Positions 26,041 to 34,600 of a DNA stretch of 64,000 nucleotides are shown piece after piece; the stretch's first letter is position 1, and the number at the start of each line of letters is the position of its first letter. Source of the stretch: Bacteroidota bacterium (lineage in GTDB: Bacteria; Bacteroidota; Bacteroidia; Cytophagales; Cyclobacteriaceae); the NCBI GenBank assembly GCA_013285945.1, contig JABDGP010000003.1, positions 1 through 64,000 of the forward strand, given 5' to 3'. The position numbers were made by a program, and so were the translations under genes. The notes below the pieces were generated by a model that ran no database searches, was not told the DNA's origin, and worked only from the letters and a program-made list of their open reading frames with translations.

Positions 26041-26469
26041 ATGAGTGGACGGACAATTTTACATGTGACACTCTTTGGCCTGATGCTGTATTCAACAGTT
26101 TCAGTTGCACAAATCAATACCGGAGAGCTTCGTAAAAGCATTTTCTTCGGAGGTGGTAGTTATTATATGGACGAAGAGCAGGCAATAATGCTTTCGCGCT
26201 GGCTGGATTCCATTCCCAATCTTCTTGAGAAGTACGAAATCCAGCTTATAAGCCACACCGACAATATTGGCGGGAAAAGGTATAACCAGTGGCTTTCTGG
26301 AATGCGCAGCCAAACCGTGCATGGATTGCTGATTCAAAAAGACATTCCCGAAAGGATAATACACACCAGAGATTGGGGTTCAGAAAACCCATTATATTCC
26401 AACGACTCTTATCAAAATGTCATTATGAACCGCCGGGTCGATGTTGTTTTGCATCCCGTAGTGTTCTGA
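26041..26469 (+). CDS. short OmpA-domain protein
   Basis: 142 residues from ATG 26041. Signal peptide MSGRTILHVTLFGLMLYSTVSVAQ, then a stand-alone OmpA-like domain: IFFGGGSYYMDEEQAIML for the first strand and helix, EIQLISHTDNIGGKRYNQWL for the peptidoglycan-binding core, RIIHTRDWGSENPLYSND, and NRRVDVVLHPV at the end. It lacks a membrane barrel or lipobox, so it is a free periplasmic OmpA domain. The function is not known beyond possible peptidoglycan binding. It follows the S1/P1 nuclease by 71 bp. Confidence 0.82.
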   Translation: MSGRTILHVTLFGLMLYSTVSVAQINTGELRKSIFFGGGSYYMDEEQAIMLSRWLDSIPNLLEKYEIQLISHTDNIGGKRYNQWLSGMRSQTVHGLLIQKDIPERIIHTRDWGSENPLYSNDSYQNVIMNRRVDVVLHPVVF

Positions 26470-26540
26470 TCCCTTCCTTTGCCCGTCCTATTTTTAATCA
26501 AAAACAGAAGTAATTTTTTGTTAACCTTACCATCCGTTTT

Positions 26541-26556
26541 CGGACATCATTTTGCA
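26541..26556 (+). promoter_or_regulatory. candidate sigma-54 -24/-12 promoter
   Basis: CGGACATCATTTTGCA has the GG and GC dinucleotides exactly 12 bp apart and the TTTTGCA -12 box of sigma-54 promoters, although the -24 part (CGGACA instead of TGGCAC) is a poor match. It lies about 150 bp upstream of the ABC ATPase start in a 238-bp gap. CGGAC is repeated 20 bp later. Confidence 0.35.
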
Positions 26557-26707
26557 TTAGCGGACGCGAATGGTGAAACAAAAACCTGTTTTCTGCGTCA
26601 AATCAAATGAATCATCACTTGGCATTATTTTGGGCATTAGCTGATCATAAATTTAGATTTTAGGATTGTCTTTGCCCGCAAATGATGCCCTAACCCAAAA
26701 AAACCAA

Positions 26708-27385
26708 ATGATAAAGCTCCAGGACATAGACAAGTACATCGATTCCCGTTTTCAGCGCACTTTTATCTTGAAGGGCATTGATCTGGAAGTAAAGCAAGGC
26801 GAATTCCTCACCATAATGGGTCCGAGTGGTGCAGGCAAATCATCGATCATGAATATTATAGGCATGCTCGATGAGCCGTCGGCCGGAGAATATTACTTTT
26901 TCGACGAGCCGGTGCACAAAATGAAGGAAAAGCAGAAGAGTGAGATGCACAAAAACTACATCGGCTTCATTTTTCAGGCATACCACCTCATCGATGAGCT
27001 TACGGTTTATGAAAATATTGAGACACCTCTATTATATAAAGGAGTGAATGGCAACATGCGCAAAAGCATGGTGGCGGAGATGCTTGATCGCTTCAATATG
27101 GTAGCCAAAAAAGATTTGTTTCCCGAGCAATTGAGTGGTGGCCAGCAGCAATTGGTGGGCATCGCCCGCGCAATTGTAGGCGAGCCAAAACTGTTACTGG
27201 CCGATGAGCCTACAGGCAATCTGCACTCTGACCAGGGAAAACAGATCATGGATATTTTTCAAAAATTAAATGACGAAGGCATCACGATTATACAAGTGAC
27301 ACACTCCGAAGAAAACGCTCAACGAGGAAAGCGCATTATTCGCTTAGCCGATGGCGCAGTAGCAGCAGATGAAATTGTACGATAA
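26708..27385 (+). CDS. LolD/MacB-type ABC transporter ATPase
   Basis: 225 residues from ATG 26708; the frame is open 14 codons upstream but [11 protein letters not shown] is the natural start. Full set of ABC motifs: Walker [12 protein letters not shown]-loop [15 protein letters not shown], signature [14 protein letters not shown], Walker [12 protein letters not shown], and H-loop VTHSEEN. This group energises FtsX-type permeases. No permease follows; instead a TolC-like gene starts 10 bp downstream, so the ATPase and outer-membrane channel are encoded together while permease and adaptor must be elsewhere. The two FtsX permeases at 10-16 kb are candidates, which is inference. Confidence 0.92.
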   Translation: MIKLQDIDKYIDSRFQRTFILKGIDLEVKQGEFLTIMGPSGAGKSSIMNIIGMLDEPSAGEYYFFDEPVHKMKEKQKSEMHKNYIGFIFQAYHLIDELTVYENIETPLLYKGVNGNMRKSMVAEMLDRFNMVAKKDLFPEQLSGGQQQLVGIARAIVGEPKLLLADEPTGNLHSDQGKQIMDIFQKLNDEGITIIQVTHSEENAQRGKRIIRLADGAVAADEIVR

Positions 27386-27394
27386 GACCGTAAT

Positions 27395-28741
27395 ATGAAA
27401 AAATCACTTTTAATCACTTTAACATTAGGCTTGAGCTTTTGTTCATTGGCTCAAACAAAAGTCCTTACGTTTGAAGACGCCGTAAAAATTGCATTGCGAA
27501 ACGGAGTCCTACTTAACACGCAGAAGAACAATCTGGAGTTGAATGTGATGCAACGCAATTATAGCATTGCAGGATTAGGTCCTACATTAAATATTAATAC
27601 TACAGCCCAACGGGTGTATGGAAACACATTTATTCAGCAAAAAGGCATTGTTATTAATGGTAAGGTCGACAACGTTGCCGGTTCATTAAACTCTAATATC
27701 AACTTATTCAATGGATTTTCGCAGGTAAACAGAGTACGGCAAGCTGAAAGTGCGCTGGACGCTCAATCGTTTTATGTTAACAGAACATCGCAAGACATCA
27801 TTAGCACAATCTCGTTGCAATATTTGCAGGTGCTTCTGGACATTGAATTGTTAAAAATCGCAAACGAAAATTGGGTAGCACTAAAGAAAACACTGGAACA
27901 AATAAAAGAACAAGTAGCCTTGGGCGCAAAATCACCGGTAGATGAATATAATCAGGACTCACAAGCGAAAGGCGGCGAGATACTTGCACTGCAGGCTCAA
28001 ATCAATTTGCTCAACGACAGAGCACTTCTCACACAAACCCTATTGATGGATCCGAATGAGGAATTTGATGTTGTTAAGCCAGACTGGGATGTAAATTCGG
28101 TGACTGCTGATAAAATGGAACTGGAACCATTATTCGATACAGCGTTAAAAAATCGCGGCGACTATTTAAGAGCCAAGAAGAATGAAGAGTCTTCACGGTT
28201 TGGTATGAAGGCATTCAAGGCAACCATGTTGCCAACCTTAAGTATGTACAATACCATATATACCACCTATAACTACGTGTATCTGGATGTCAATAACAGC
28301 TTCGATCAGCAAGTCAAGAGTGATAACTTAAGAAAGTTTACCGGTTTTCAGCTCACAATTCCAATTTTAGGCGGAAACCAGAATCTTCAAAACAGGACTA
28401 ATTACATTACACAAAAAATCACATACAACAACAATCAATTAGCGACCAAGAACGCAGAAATCCAGGTAAAAACAGACGTAATGAGGGCCTATCAAAATAT
28501 GAAACTTTATGCTCAATCGTATACACTTAATATTGATCAGGTAAAATCAGCTGAAAAGGCATTAGAACTGGAAACTGAGAGGTACACCTTAGGTGCCACC
28601 AGTTTTGTGGAATACGCAAACGCTAATCGGGTGCTTGTGCAAGCCCAAACCAGCAAGGCGCAGTCCGAATACCGCCTTTTGTTCCAAAAAGTATTGGTGG
28701 ATTATGCTATTGGAACGATAAAGCCTGAGGACTTCAAGTAG
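27395..28741 (+). CDS. TolC-family outer-membrane efflux protein
   Basis: 448 residues from ATG 27395. Signal peptide (MKKSLLITLTLGLSFCSLAQ) and two OEP repeats: FEDAVKIALRNGVLLNTQKN with the long helical stretch to about 200, and the second half starting near LEPLFDTALKNRGDYLRAKK and ending with LELETERYTLGATSFVEYANANRVLVQAQ. TolC proteins are trimeric channels that complete type I or MacAB-type exporters across the outer membrane. It is 10 bp behind the ABC ATPase gene and surely co-transcribed. Confidence 0.92.
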   Translation: MKKSLLITLTLGLSFCSLAQTKVLTFEDAVKIALRNGVLLNTQKNNLELNVMQRNYSIAGLGPTLNINTTAQRVYGNTFIQQKGIVINGKVDNVAGSLNSNINLFNGFSQVNRVRQAESALDAQSFYVNRTSQDIISTISLQYLQVLLDIELLKIANENWVALKKTLEQIKEQVALGAKSPVDEYNQDSQAKGGEILALQAQINLLNDRALLTQTLLMDPNEEFDVVKPDWDVNSVTADKMELEPLFDTALKNRGDYLRAKKNEESSRFGMKAFKATMLPTLSMYNTIYTTYNYVYLDVNNSFDQQVKSDNLRKFTGFQLTIPILGGNQNLQNRTNYITQKITYNNNQLATKNAEIQVKTDVMRAYQNMKLYAQSYTLNIDQVKSAEKALELETERYTLGATSFVEYANANRVLVQAQTSKAQSEYRLLFQKVLVDYAIGTIKPEDFK

Positions 28742-28762
28742 CCTGATTTTCAAAATTTTATT

Positions 28763-28770
28763 TACCTTTG
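28763..28770 (+). promoter_or_regulatory. -7 promoter element TACCTTTG for rpsA
   Basis: Matches TAnnTTTG and is followed directly by CAGCC, a frequent context of Bacteroidota transcription starts. It lies about 107 bp before rpsA. No convincing -33 element is present. Confidence 0.5.
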
Positions 28771-28801
28771 CAGCCCCGCTGAAACCAGTCGGGCTGTTTT
28801 T
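28771..28801 (+). terminator. hairpin with U-tract, terminator or rpsA leader structure
   Basis: CAGCCCCG/CGGGCTG stem (one bulged C) with a 10-nt loop, followed by TTTTTAT. It can terminate the TolC transcript. Because a -7 element ends one base before it, the same hairpin would form the very 5' end of the rpsA mRNA. Confidence 0.65.
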
Positions 28802-28876
28802 ATTAACAAAACAGCATGTTTAACAAAATTGTGGTAGTCTGCCCACTCTGCCGCATGTATCAATAGGGCAATTTGT

Positions 28877-30892
28877 ATGGCGAAAGTTCAAAAAGGCAGC
28901 GATGCCAAAATCGAAAAGAAAACAGAAGCACCCAAAAAGCCCCTTGCTATCAAAGGTGCTGAAGCCGATGTAGATGTAAAAACTGCAGAAGCGGAACTCG
29001 AACAAGATGAGTTGGCAGCCTTCAAAGCAGCCAAGAAAAGAGAAGAAGAAGAAGGCATCAGCCGGATGATCCGCGATGTAACGGCCCGCAAAGCCACAAA
29101 CACCAGTGTATCTCTCGAAAATTTCGACTGGGAAGCTTTTGATAAAAAAGGATTCGGAGAAGGCTATTCTTCCAAAGACCGTCAGGAATTAGACAAACTT
29201 TACGGAGGCACTATCGCATCAGTAAATGAAAGTGAAGTAGTTCAGGGTTCGGTAGTTGGTATCAACGATCGCGATGTGATCCTGAACATCGGCTTTAAAT
29301 CTGATGGTCTCGTGCCATTAGCCGAATTCAAAGACATGCCCAACCTGAAAATTGGTGACATCGTTGACCTCTTCATTGAAGAGCGCGAAAACACCATGGG
29401 CCAATTGATCCTTTCCAGAAGGAAAGCCAAATTGGTGAAAGGATGGGAATATGTACAAACAGCTCTCGACAAAGACCAGATCATCGAAGGCTTTGTGAAA
29501 CGCAGAACCAAAGGCGGGTTGATCGTGGATGTATTCGGTATTGAAGCATTCTTGCCAGGTTCACAAATTGATGTGAAACCAATCCGTGACTTTGATATTT
29601 ATGTAAACAAGAATATTGAAGTGAAAGTGGTGAAGATCAACTACACCAACGACAACGTAGTGGTATCGCATAAGGTATTGATTGAAAAAGATCTCGAACA
29701 ACAAAAAGCAGCCATCCTTACCAACCTTGAAAAAGGACAAGTTCTTGAAGGTGTGATCAAAAACATGACCAACTTCGGAGTGTTCATTGACCTTGGTGGC
29801 GTAGATGGCTTATTGCATATCACTGATATTTCGTGGGGCAGAATCAACCATCCTGAAGAATTATTGAAATTAGATCAGGTGGTGAAAGTTGTAGTGCTTG
29901 ATTTCGACGAAGACAAGAGAAGAATTTCTTTAGGCATGAAGCAATTGACTTCACATCCTTGGGATTCACTCGCTGCCGACATCGCAGTTGGCTCGAAAGT
30001 AAAAGGCAGAATCGTAAATGTAGCCGATTATGGCGCGTTCCTCGAACTGCAACCAGGTGTAGAAGGCTTGATCCACGTTTCAGAAATGAGCTGGTCACAG
30101 CATTTGCGCAACCCACAAGACTTCATTAAAGTGGGCGACGAACTGAATGCCGTTGTTTTAACTATCGATCGCGCTGAGCGCAAGATGAGTCTTGGTATTA
30201 AACAACTTACCGAAGACCCCTGGACACGTCAGGATATATTGGCCAAGTATGCTGTTGGCACACGCCACAAAGGTATCGTTCGCAATCTTACCAACTTCGG
30301 TCTGTTCATCGAACTCGAAGAAGGTATTGACGGCCTGGTACACGTTTCTGACTTGAGCTGGACGAAAAAAATCAAGCATCCGTCAGAATTTACCAAAGTT
30401 GGCGATTCTATCGAAGTACAGGTATTGGAACTGGATGCTGTGAACCGCAGACTGGCGTTGAGCCATAAGCACCTCGAAGAAAACCCTTGGGATACTTTCG
30501 AGACGATCTTCACAGTAGGTTCAACTCAAAAAGGTACGATCATCAGCAAGAACGACAAAGGTGTTGTGATTGAGTTGCCTTATGGCATCGAAGGCTTCTG
30601 CTCGCTGAAGAACCTGGCGAAAGAAGACAACTCGAAAGCCGAAACTGGTGAATCGTATGACTTTAAAGTGCTTGAGTTTTCTAAAGAAGACAGACGCATT
30701 ACGTTAAGCCTGAAGGCCATGTGGTCTGCCGAAGAAGAAAAGGTTGCACCTAAGAAAAAGGCAGCGCCTAGCAAAGGCAAGACTATCGATAAAATCAATC
30801 AGGAGTCAGAGAAATCTACCCTTGGTGATCTTGAGGCGTTAAGCGCATTGAAAGAGAAGATGAAATCCAAGCCTGCTGGCGAAGCGAATTAA
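28877..30892 (+). CDS. rpsA: 30S ribosomal protein S1
   Basis: 671 residues from ATG 28877. An N-terminal charged extension (about 1-110, rich in Lys/Glu/Ala) is followed by S1 RNA-binding domains: about 115-190 (VVQGSVVGINDRDVILNIGF), 205-275, 285-360 (VLEGVIKNMTNFGVFIDLGG), 375-445, 460-535 (HKGIVRNLTNFGLFIELEEG) and 545-620. The end is a Lys/Ala/Glu-rich tail. S1 binds mRNA on the 30S subunit, and is especially interesting in Bacteroidota because their mRNAs mostly lack Shine-Dalgarno sequences. A strong intrinsic terminator follows at 30914. Confidence 0.96.
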   Translation: MAKVQKGSDAKIEKKTEAPKKPLAIKGAEADVDVKTAEAELEQDELAAFKAAKKREEEEGISRMIRDVTARKATNTSVSLENFDWEAFDKKGFGEGYSSKDRQELDKLYGGTIASVNESEVVQGSVVGINDRDVILNIGFKSDGLVPLAEFKDMPNLKIGDIVDLFIEERENTMGQLILSRRKAKLVKGWEYVQTALDKDQIIEGFVKRRTKGGLIVDVFGIEAFLPGSQIDVKPIRDFDIYVNKNIEVKVVKINYTNDNVVVSHKVLIEKDLEQQKAAILTNLEKGQVLEGVIKNMTNFGVFIDLGGVDGLLHITDISWGRINHPEELLKLDQVVKVVVLDFDEDKRRISLGMKQLTSHPWDSLAADIAVGSKVKGRIVNVADYGAFLELQPGVEGLIHVSEMSWSQHLRNPQDFIKVGDELNAVVLTIDRAERKMSLGIKQLTEDPWTRQDILAKYAVGTRHKGIVRNLTNFGLFIELEEGIDGLVHVSDLSWTKKIKHPSEFTKVGDSIEVQVLELDAVNRRLALSHKHLEENPWDTFETIFTVGSTQKGTIISKNDKGVVIELPYGIEGFCSLKNLAKEDNSKAETGESYDFKVLEFSKEDRRITLSLKAMWSAEEEKVAPKKKAAPSKGKTIDKINQESEKSTLGDLEALSALKEKMKSKPAGEAN

Positions 30893-30913
30893 TCCAATGA
30901 TTTTTTCTGAACG

Positions 30914-30944
30914 GAAAGTGGCTTTCGGGCCACTTTCTTTTTTT
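30914..30944 (+). terminator. intrinsic terminator of rpsA
   Basis: Perfect 9-bp stem GAAAGTGGC/GCCACTTTC with a 6-nt loop and seven Ts. Its last bases (TTTG at 30942-30945) also form the possible -33 box for the tRNA-Cys gene. Confidence 0.9.
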
Positions 30945-30974
30945 GAAAGAATCCGGTTTTGTTTTTTAGTTTTG
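30942..30974 (+). promoter_or_regulatory. promoter of the tRNA-Cys gene
   Basis: A -33-like TTTG at 30942-30945 and a -7 TAGTTTTG at 30967-30974 are separated by 21 bp, close to the Bacteroidota consensus TTTG-N19-21-TAnnTTTG. The tRNA begins 10 bp past the -7 element. Confidence 0.65.
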
Positions 30975-30984
30975 TGAATCAAAA

Positions 30985-31055
30985 GGTCTCGTGGCCGAGT
31001 GGCTAGGCTGAGCTCTGCAAAAGCTCCTACAGCGGTTCGAATCCGCTCGAGACCT
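30985..31055 (+). tRNA. tRNA-Cys (anticodon GCA)
   Basis: A complete cloverleaf: acceptor GGTCTCG/CGAGACC with discriminator T (U73 is the known cysteine identity base), D-arm GCC...GGC, anticodon arm GAGCT-CTGCAAA-AGCTC with anticodon GCA, a short variable loop, and T-arm AGCGG-TTCGAAT-CCGCT. CCA is not encoded. The gene is followed directly by an intrinsic terminator and by tandem copies of its own 3' half. Confidence 0.95.
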
Positions 31056-31059
31056 CTGA

Positions 31060-31095
31060 AAACCCGTTACATTTTGTGACGGGTTTTTGTTTTTA
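31060..31095 (+). terminator. intrinsic terminator directly after tRNA-Cys
   Basis: Stem AACCCGT(tAC)/(GTG)ACGGGTT with an ATTTT loop, followed by TTTGTTTTT. Near-identical hairpins recur at about 31176-31211 and 31293-31329, and a weaker one at 31408-31441, in the repeat units. Confidence 0.85.
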
Positions 31096-31097
31096 AT

Positions 31098-31114
31098 GGA
31101 GCTTTTGCAGAGCT
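31098..31114 (-). repeat. inverted copy of the tRNA-Cys anticodon arm
   Basis: These 17 bases are the exact reverse complement of tRNA positions 31011-31027 (anticodon loop and 3' stem plus variable loop). The 13-base core gcttttgcagagc recurs at 31218-31230 and 31335-31347. A plus-strand transcript of the array would be antisense to the anticodon arm. Confidence 0.85.
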
Positions 31115-31513
31115 AAAATGCTCTGCCTTAAAATTGTTCTCCCACAGCGGTTCGAATCCGCTCGAGACCTCTGAAAACCCGTTACATTTTGTGTGGCGGG
31201 TTTCTGTTTTTAGTGGCGCTTTTGCAGAGCCAAAATGCTCTGCCTTAAAATTGTTCTCCTACAGTGGTTCGAATCCGCTCGAGACCTCTGAAAACCCGTT
31301 ACATTTTGTGTGACGGGTTTCTGTTTTTAGTGGCGCTTTTGCAGAGCCAAAATGCTCTGCCTTAAAAACTGCTCTCCTACAGCCGTTCGAATCCGCTCGA
31401 GTCCTCTGAAAACCCGTTACATTTTGTGCGCCGGTTTTTTGTATTATGAGCCCAATCAAATGTGTTGCTTCATTTTCAGGTACTTCATTCTATCCTTTCT
31501 CATTCTAAGCCCT

Positions 31514-31547
31514 CATTTAATAAATGGATGATTAGGTTTAATAAACC
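31514..31547. promoter_or_regulatory. pair of 13-bp palindromes upstream of the T9SS protein gene
   Basis: CATTTAATAAATG (31514-31526) and GGTTTAATAAACC (31535-31547) share the core TTTAATAAA and have centres 21 bp apart, two helical turns. The second is identical to the minus-strand reading of the palindrome at 3828-3840. They lie about 100 bp before the start codon at 31646 and look like a tandem operator for a dimeric regulator; AT-richness tempers this. Confidence 0.4.
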
Positions 31548-31645
31548 TCTCGAATTCTAAGCTAGTAAAAGCTTTACTTGATCTCAACTCTTACTGATCG
31601 TGAAAGCGCGAGGCAGAGAATCCAAGTGAAAAAAAATCTAATTTT

Positions 31646-34600
31646 ATGAGACGCCACCAATTACACCTGTTAGTTATTACTCATTGCCTGATTTTGACCT
31701 TTCCGAGATTTGCCAATGCGCAACAGGTCTCCCAAACTCCTCCGCCCGGATGGGAGAAAATTGTTAAGCAGAAAGCGGACGCTTTGGATCATAATTTTCC
31801 GCTTGATAAAAGGGCACATAGATTGCAAAATGCTGCTGAACACAAACCTCTTTTGCAGTCGGCTCTGAAAAATAAGGTAAATCAATCAAAACAGGCTCGG
31901 GTAATTGGATCGAATTACCAGTGGGAAAAACTACATACGGAATCAGAAGGAGGCTTTACCAATGACATTGTATCAGTGAACAATGTACTTTTTATGAGTC
32001 ATTATGATGAATTGTTTAAGTCAAGCGATGGAGGATACACTTGGAACTTTGTTTTGAAAGCTCCTTCAGATGTTTATGGCAACGCAAATTTTAATTCGGA
32101 TGATGTCAAAATTTTTACTTCTGGTACTAACATACTCTTTGGCGATCATTTATCTAAAGACAATGGAGATACATGGCAGGTAGTTATGCTTGGTACTAAT
32201 CCAAGACCTTCCTTTTATGTTCCATTGAGTCATGGCCTTCTTGGAAGCGATATATATACTGGCACTTATTACCACGGAATATATAAGTCTACTGATTTAG
32301 GTAATTCCTATGCCACTTTAAACAATGGCCTTTTTTTTGATGGTTCATTTTATTCAGGTATTGAATCCATTCAGTTTTATAATAATCAACCCGTTATCAG
32401 TGTAAACGGTAATGGATTAGGTGGTGGAGGAATTTGGAAATTCGACGGGTCTTCATGGATTAAATGTGTCGGTAATGGTCTCCCCATGGGAAGCTGGAAT
32501 GGAGGGACTACGAATTTTTATTACATCACCAATATTGGCTTTTTAAATTCTGCTTGGTACGCAAGTACAAACAATGGGGTCTATGTTAGTAATGATCAAG
32601 GAACGAACTGGACCAAACTAAACCTACCGGATGTATTCACTGCTCCTTGGCCCCCAGTTTATTATAAGGTCAATATTGTAAATGGTAAGATTTACGCTGC
32701 TTATTATAATGATTTGTACATCAGTGTTGATGGAGGTGTAACATGGATTCACCGTCAACTGCCTTATAACGCAGATATCAAAAGAGTTACCGAAAGCGGT
32801 AATGACATTGTAGCGGCTACTTCCAATGGGGTATACCGATCAGCAGATTCGGGAATATCCTGGCAGCCAAGCAACAAGGGTTTTGAACGAAGGTATTATA
32901 ACGCATTTAACACATTTAAAGATTATGGAAACAATTCCTTTGCATCCTCAAATCCCGGAGGAGTAATCTCTTCAACGGACAAAGGAAGTACTTGGGTTCC
33001 ATTTAATAATGGCCTTAATACATTAAATAGTACTATTGGGCTTTACTCCTCGAATTCTGATTTATATGTGAACGATGCAGGTGTCTACAAAGCCGACTTA
33101 TCCAATAATGCTTGGTCTCCAATCGGTCAGAATTTTCCTGTAACATACATTACTGATATGAAAACAACGTCTGCTGGGACGTATGTCCTGGGCAGTAGTT
33201 TATTTTTTTCAGCCAACGGATCAACCTGGACAAATATTTTTCAAGGCGTTAAGGACAGTAACGGTGATTTGCTTCCTGACGGAGAAGTAAGCGCAATTTT
33301 AATTGACCAATGTGTGTTTTATTTAGGCACTTATGATTATGGCTTCTATCGCTCTACAGATAATGGAGCTAGTTGGCAAACATTGAATTTTAATGGCGGT
33401 GGAATTTATCAGATTGAAAAGATAGCAAGTACATTTTATCTAATCAGCGATGCAGGCTTATACAAATCATCAGACAATGGAAATACTTGGACGTTAATTG
33501 ATTTCTCCAGCTACAATACATCAACTTCAATATGTTACCCTTCATCAATTATCAATGATAATGGGAGAGTAATTTTGGGCCTAAGCCTTGTTTATAGCTA
33601 TAATCAATTTGAAAAGGCTTTCATCCTTGTTTCTGATGACGGCGTCACCTGGGACCAATACGGATCTGATTTAAGCAGTGAATATGGCTCTGCCTACCAG
33701 TTAATTGGTAACTATATATACTTAGGTTCTTTGCATGGCCTTTGGAGAATTCCTTTTTCATTGCCTGATCCAATTCCATTCTCCACTAATATCACATATA
33801 GAAGTTTCACCGTCAATTGGAATTATTCATCAAACAAGGCCAATGACGCTGTCCAATTATTCATTTCAGAAACGAGTGATTTCAGCAAATTTGTCGAATA
33901 CGATGTAGTGGAATCGGGCAAATCATTTACGGTATACGGACTCAAGCCCAGTTCGACCTACTATTGGAAAATATCTTCGCCTGCTGGCAACTCACAGGTC
34001 ATGAGTATAACCACAACACTCAATCCAAAACCAGACAACACGCAATTGTGGGGTGTAACAGCAATTGGATCTTCAAGCGGTGATGGCACTAATATTTTTA
34101 GTATAGATGCAGATGGTTCTGATTTTAGGGAAATTTATAGTAATCTTTTTACTTATGGTTTCGGAATAATTCAGGCAAGCGACGGCTATGTTTATTCGAT
34201 TGGAGTTACTGATACACAGGGAGCTGGAGGTATTGCTGAATTAGCAGCTATTTATAAGACTAAGCCAGACGGTTCTGGGGCTGTGCTGTTTTACTCTGAC
34301 CCATCTTTTAATCCCAATAATGTTGGAATTATGGAGGCATCAGATGGAAATTTTTATGGCACCAATGGGTTTGGTATTTATAAGATTACCAAGTCAGGCA
34401 TTTTTCAGCAAATATTTAGTTTGCCAGCACGTGCACTTAGCCAGACTCTTACAGAGGGCAATGATGGATATTTATATGGGGTCTGTGGCTCAACCGTTTA
34501 TAAAATTGACAAAAATGGAAATGGATATAGTGTGCTTTATACCTTTTCAATAGGAAATGGTACTACTGGAACTTTTGTAAAAGATTTAAACGGTGATCTT

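Larger units (their letters stand above)
31024..31441 (+). repeat. tandem array of tRNA-Cys 3'-half units (about 117 bp each)
   Basis: Starting inside the tRNA, units begin at 31024, 31139, 31256 and 31374 (periods 115, 117, 118). Each has the T-arm and 3' acceptor strand of tRNA-Cys, a hairpin AACCCG...CGGGTT with a T-tract, and, in the first three units, a spacer with the 7-bp inverted repeat GCAGAGC/GCTCTGC. The fourth unit stops after the terminator. The second T-arm copy is identical to the tRNA; the third has a pairing-preserving C-to-T change; the fourth has one mismatch in the stem and one in the acceptor strand. No copy has the 5' half, so none can be a functional tRNA. Confidence 0.92.

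Noticed and set aside
26611..26640. Second sigma-54-like site (TTGGCATTATTTTGGGCA)
   Set aside because: The GG and GC elements are 13 bp apart instead of 12, which is not tolerated by sigma-54.
31024..31441. CRISPR array
   Set aside because: Spacers are similar to each other, the period is about 117 bp, the repeated part is a tRNA 3' end, and no cas genes are near.
31139..31441. Additional tRNA genes
   Set aside because: The repeat units contain only T-arm and 3' acceptor strand; the 5' acceptor, D-arm and a forward anticodon arm are missing.
31259..31459. Minus-strand open frame of 66 codons across the tRNA-derived repeats
   Set aside because: It is built from the reverse complement of T-arm and terminator sequences and lacks a start context. 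It is the kind of spurious frame often annotated on tRNA remnants.
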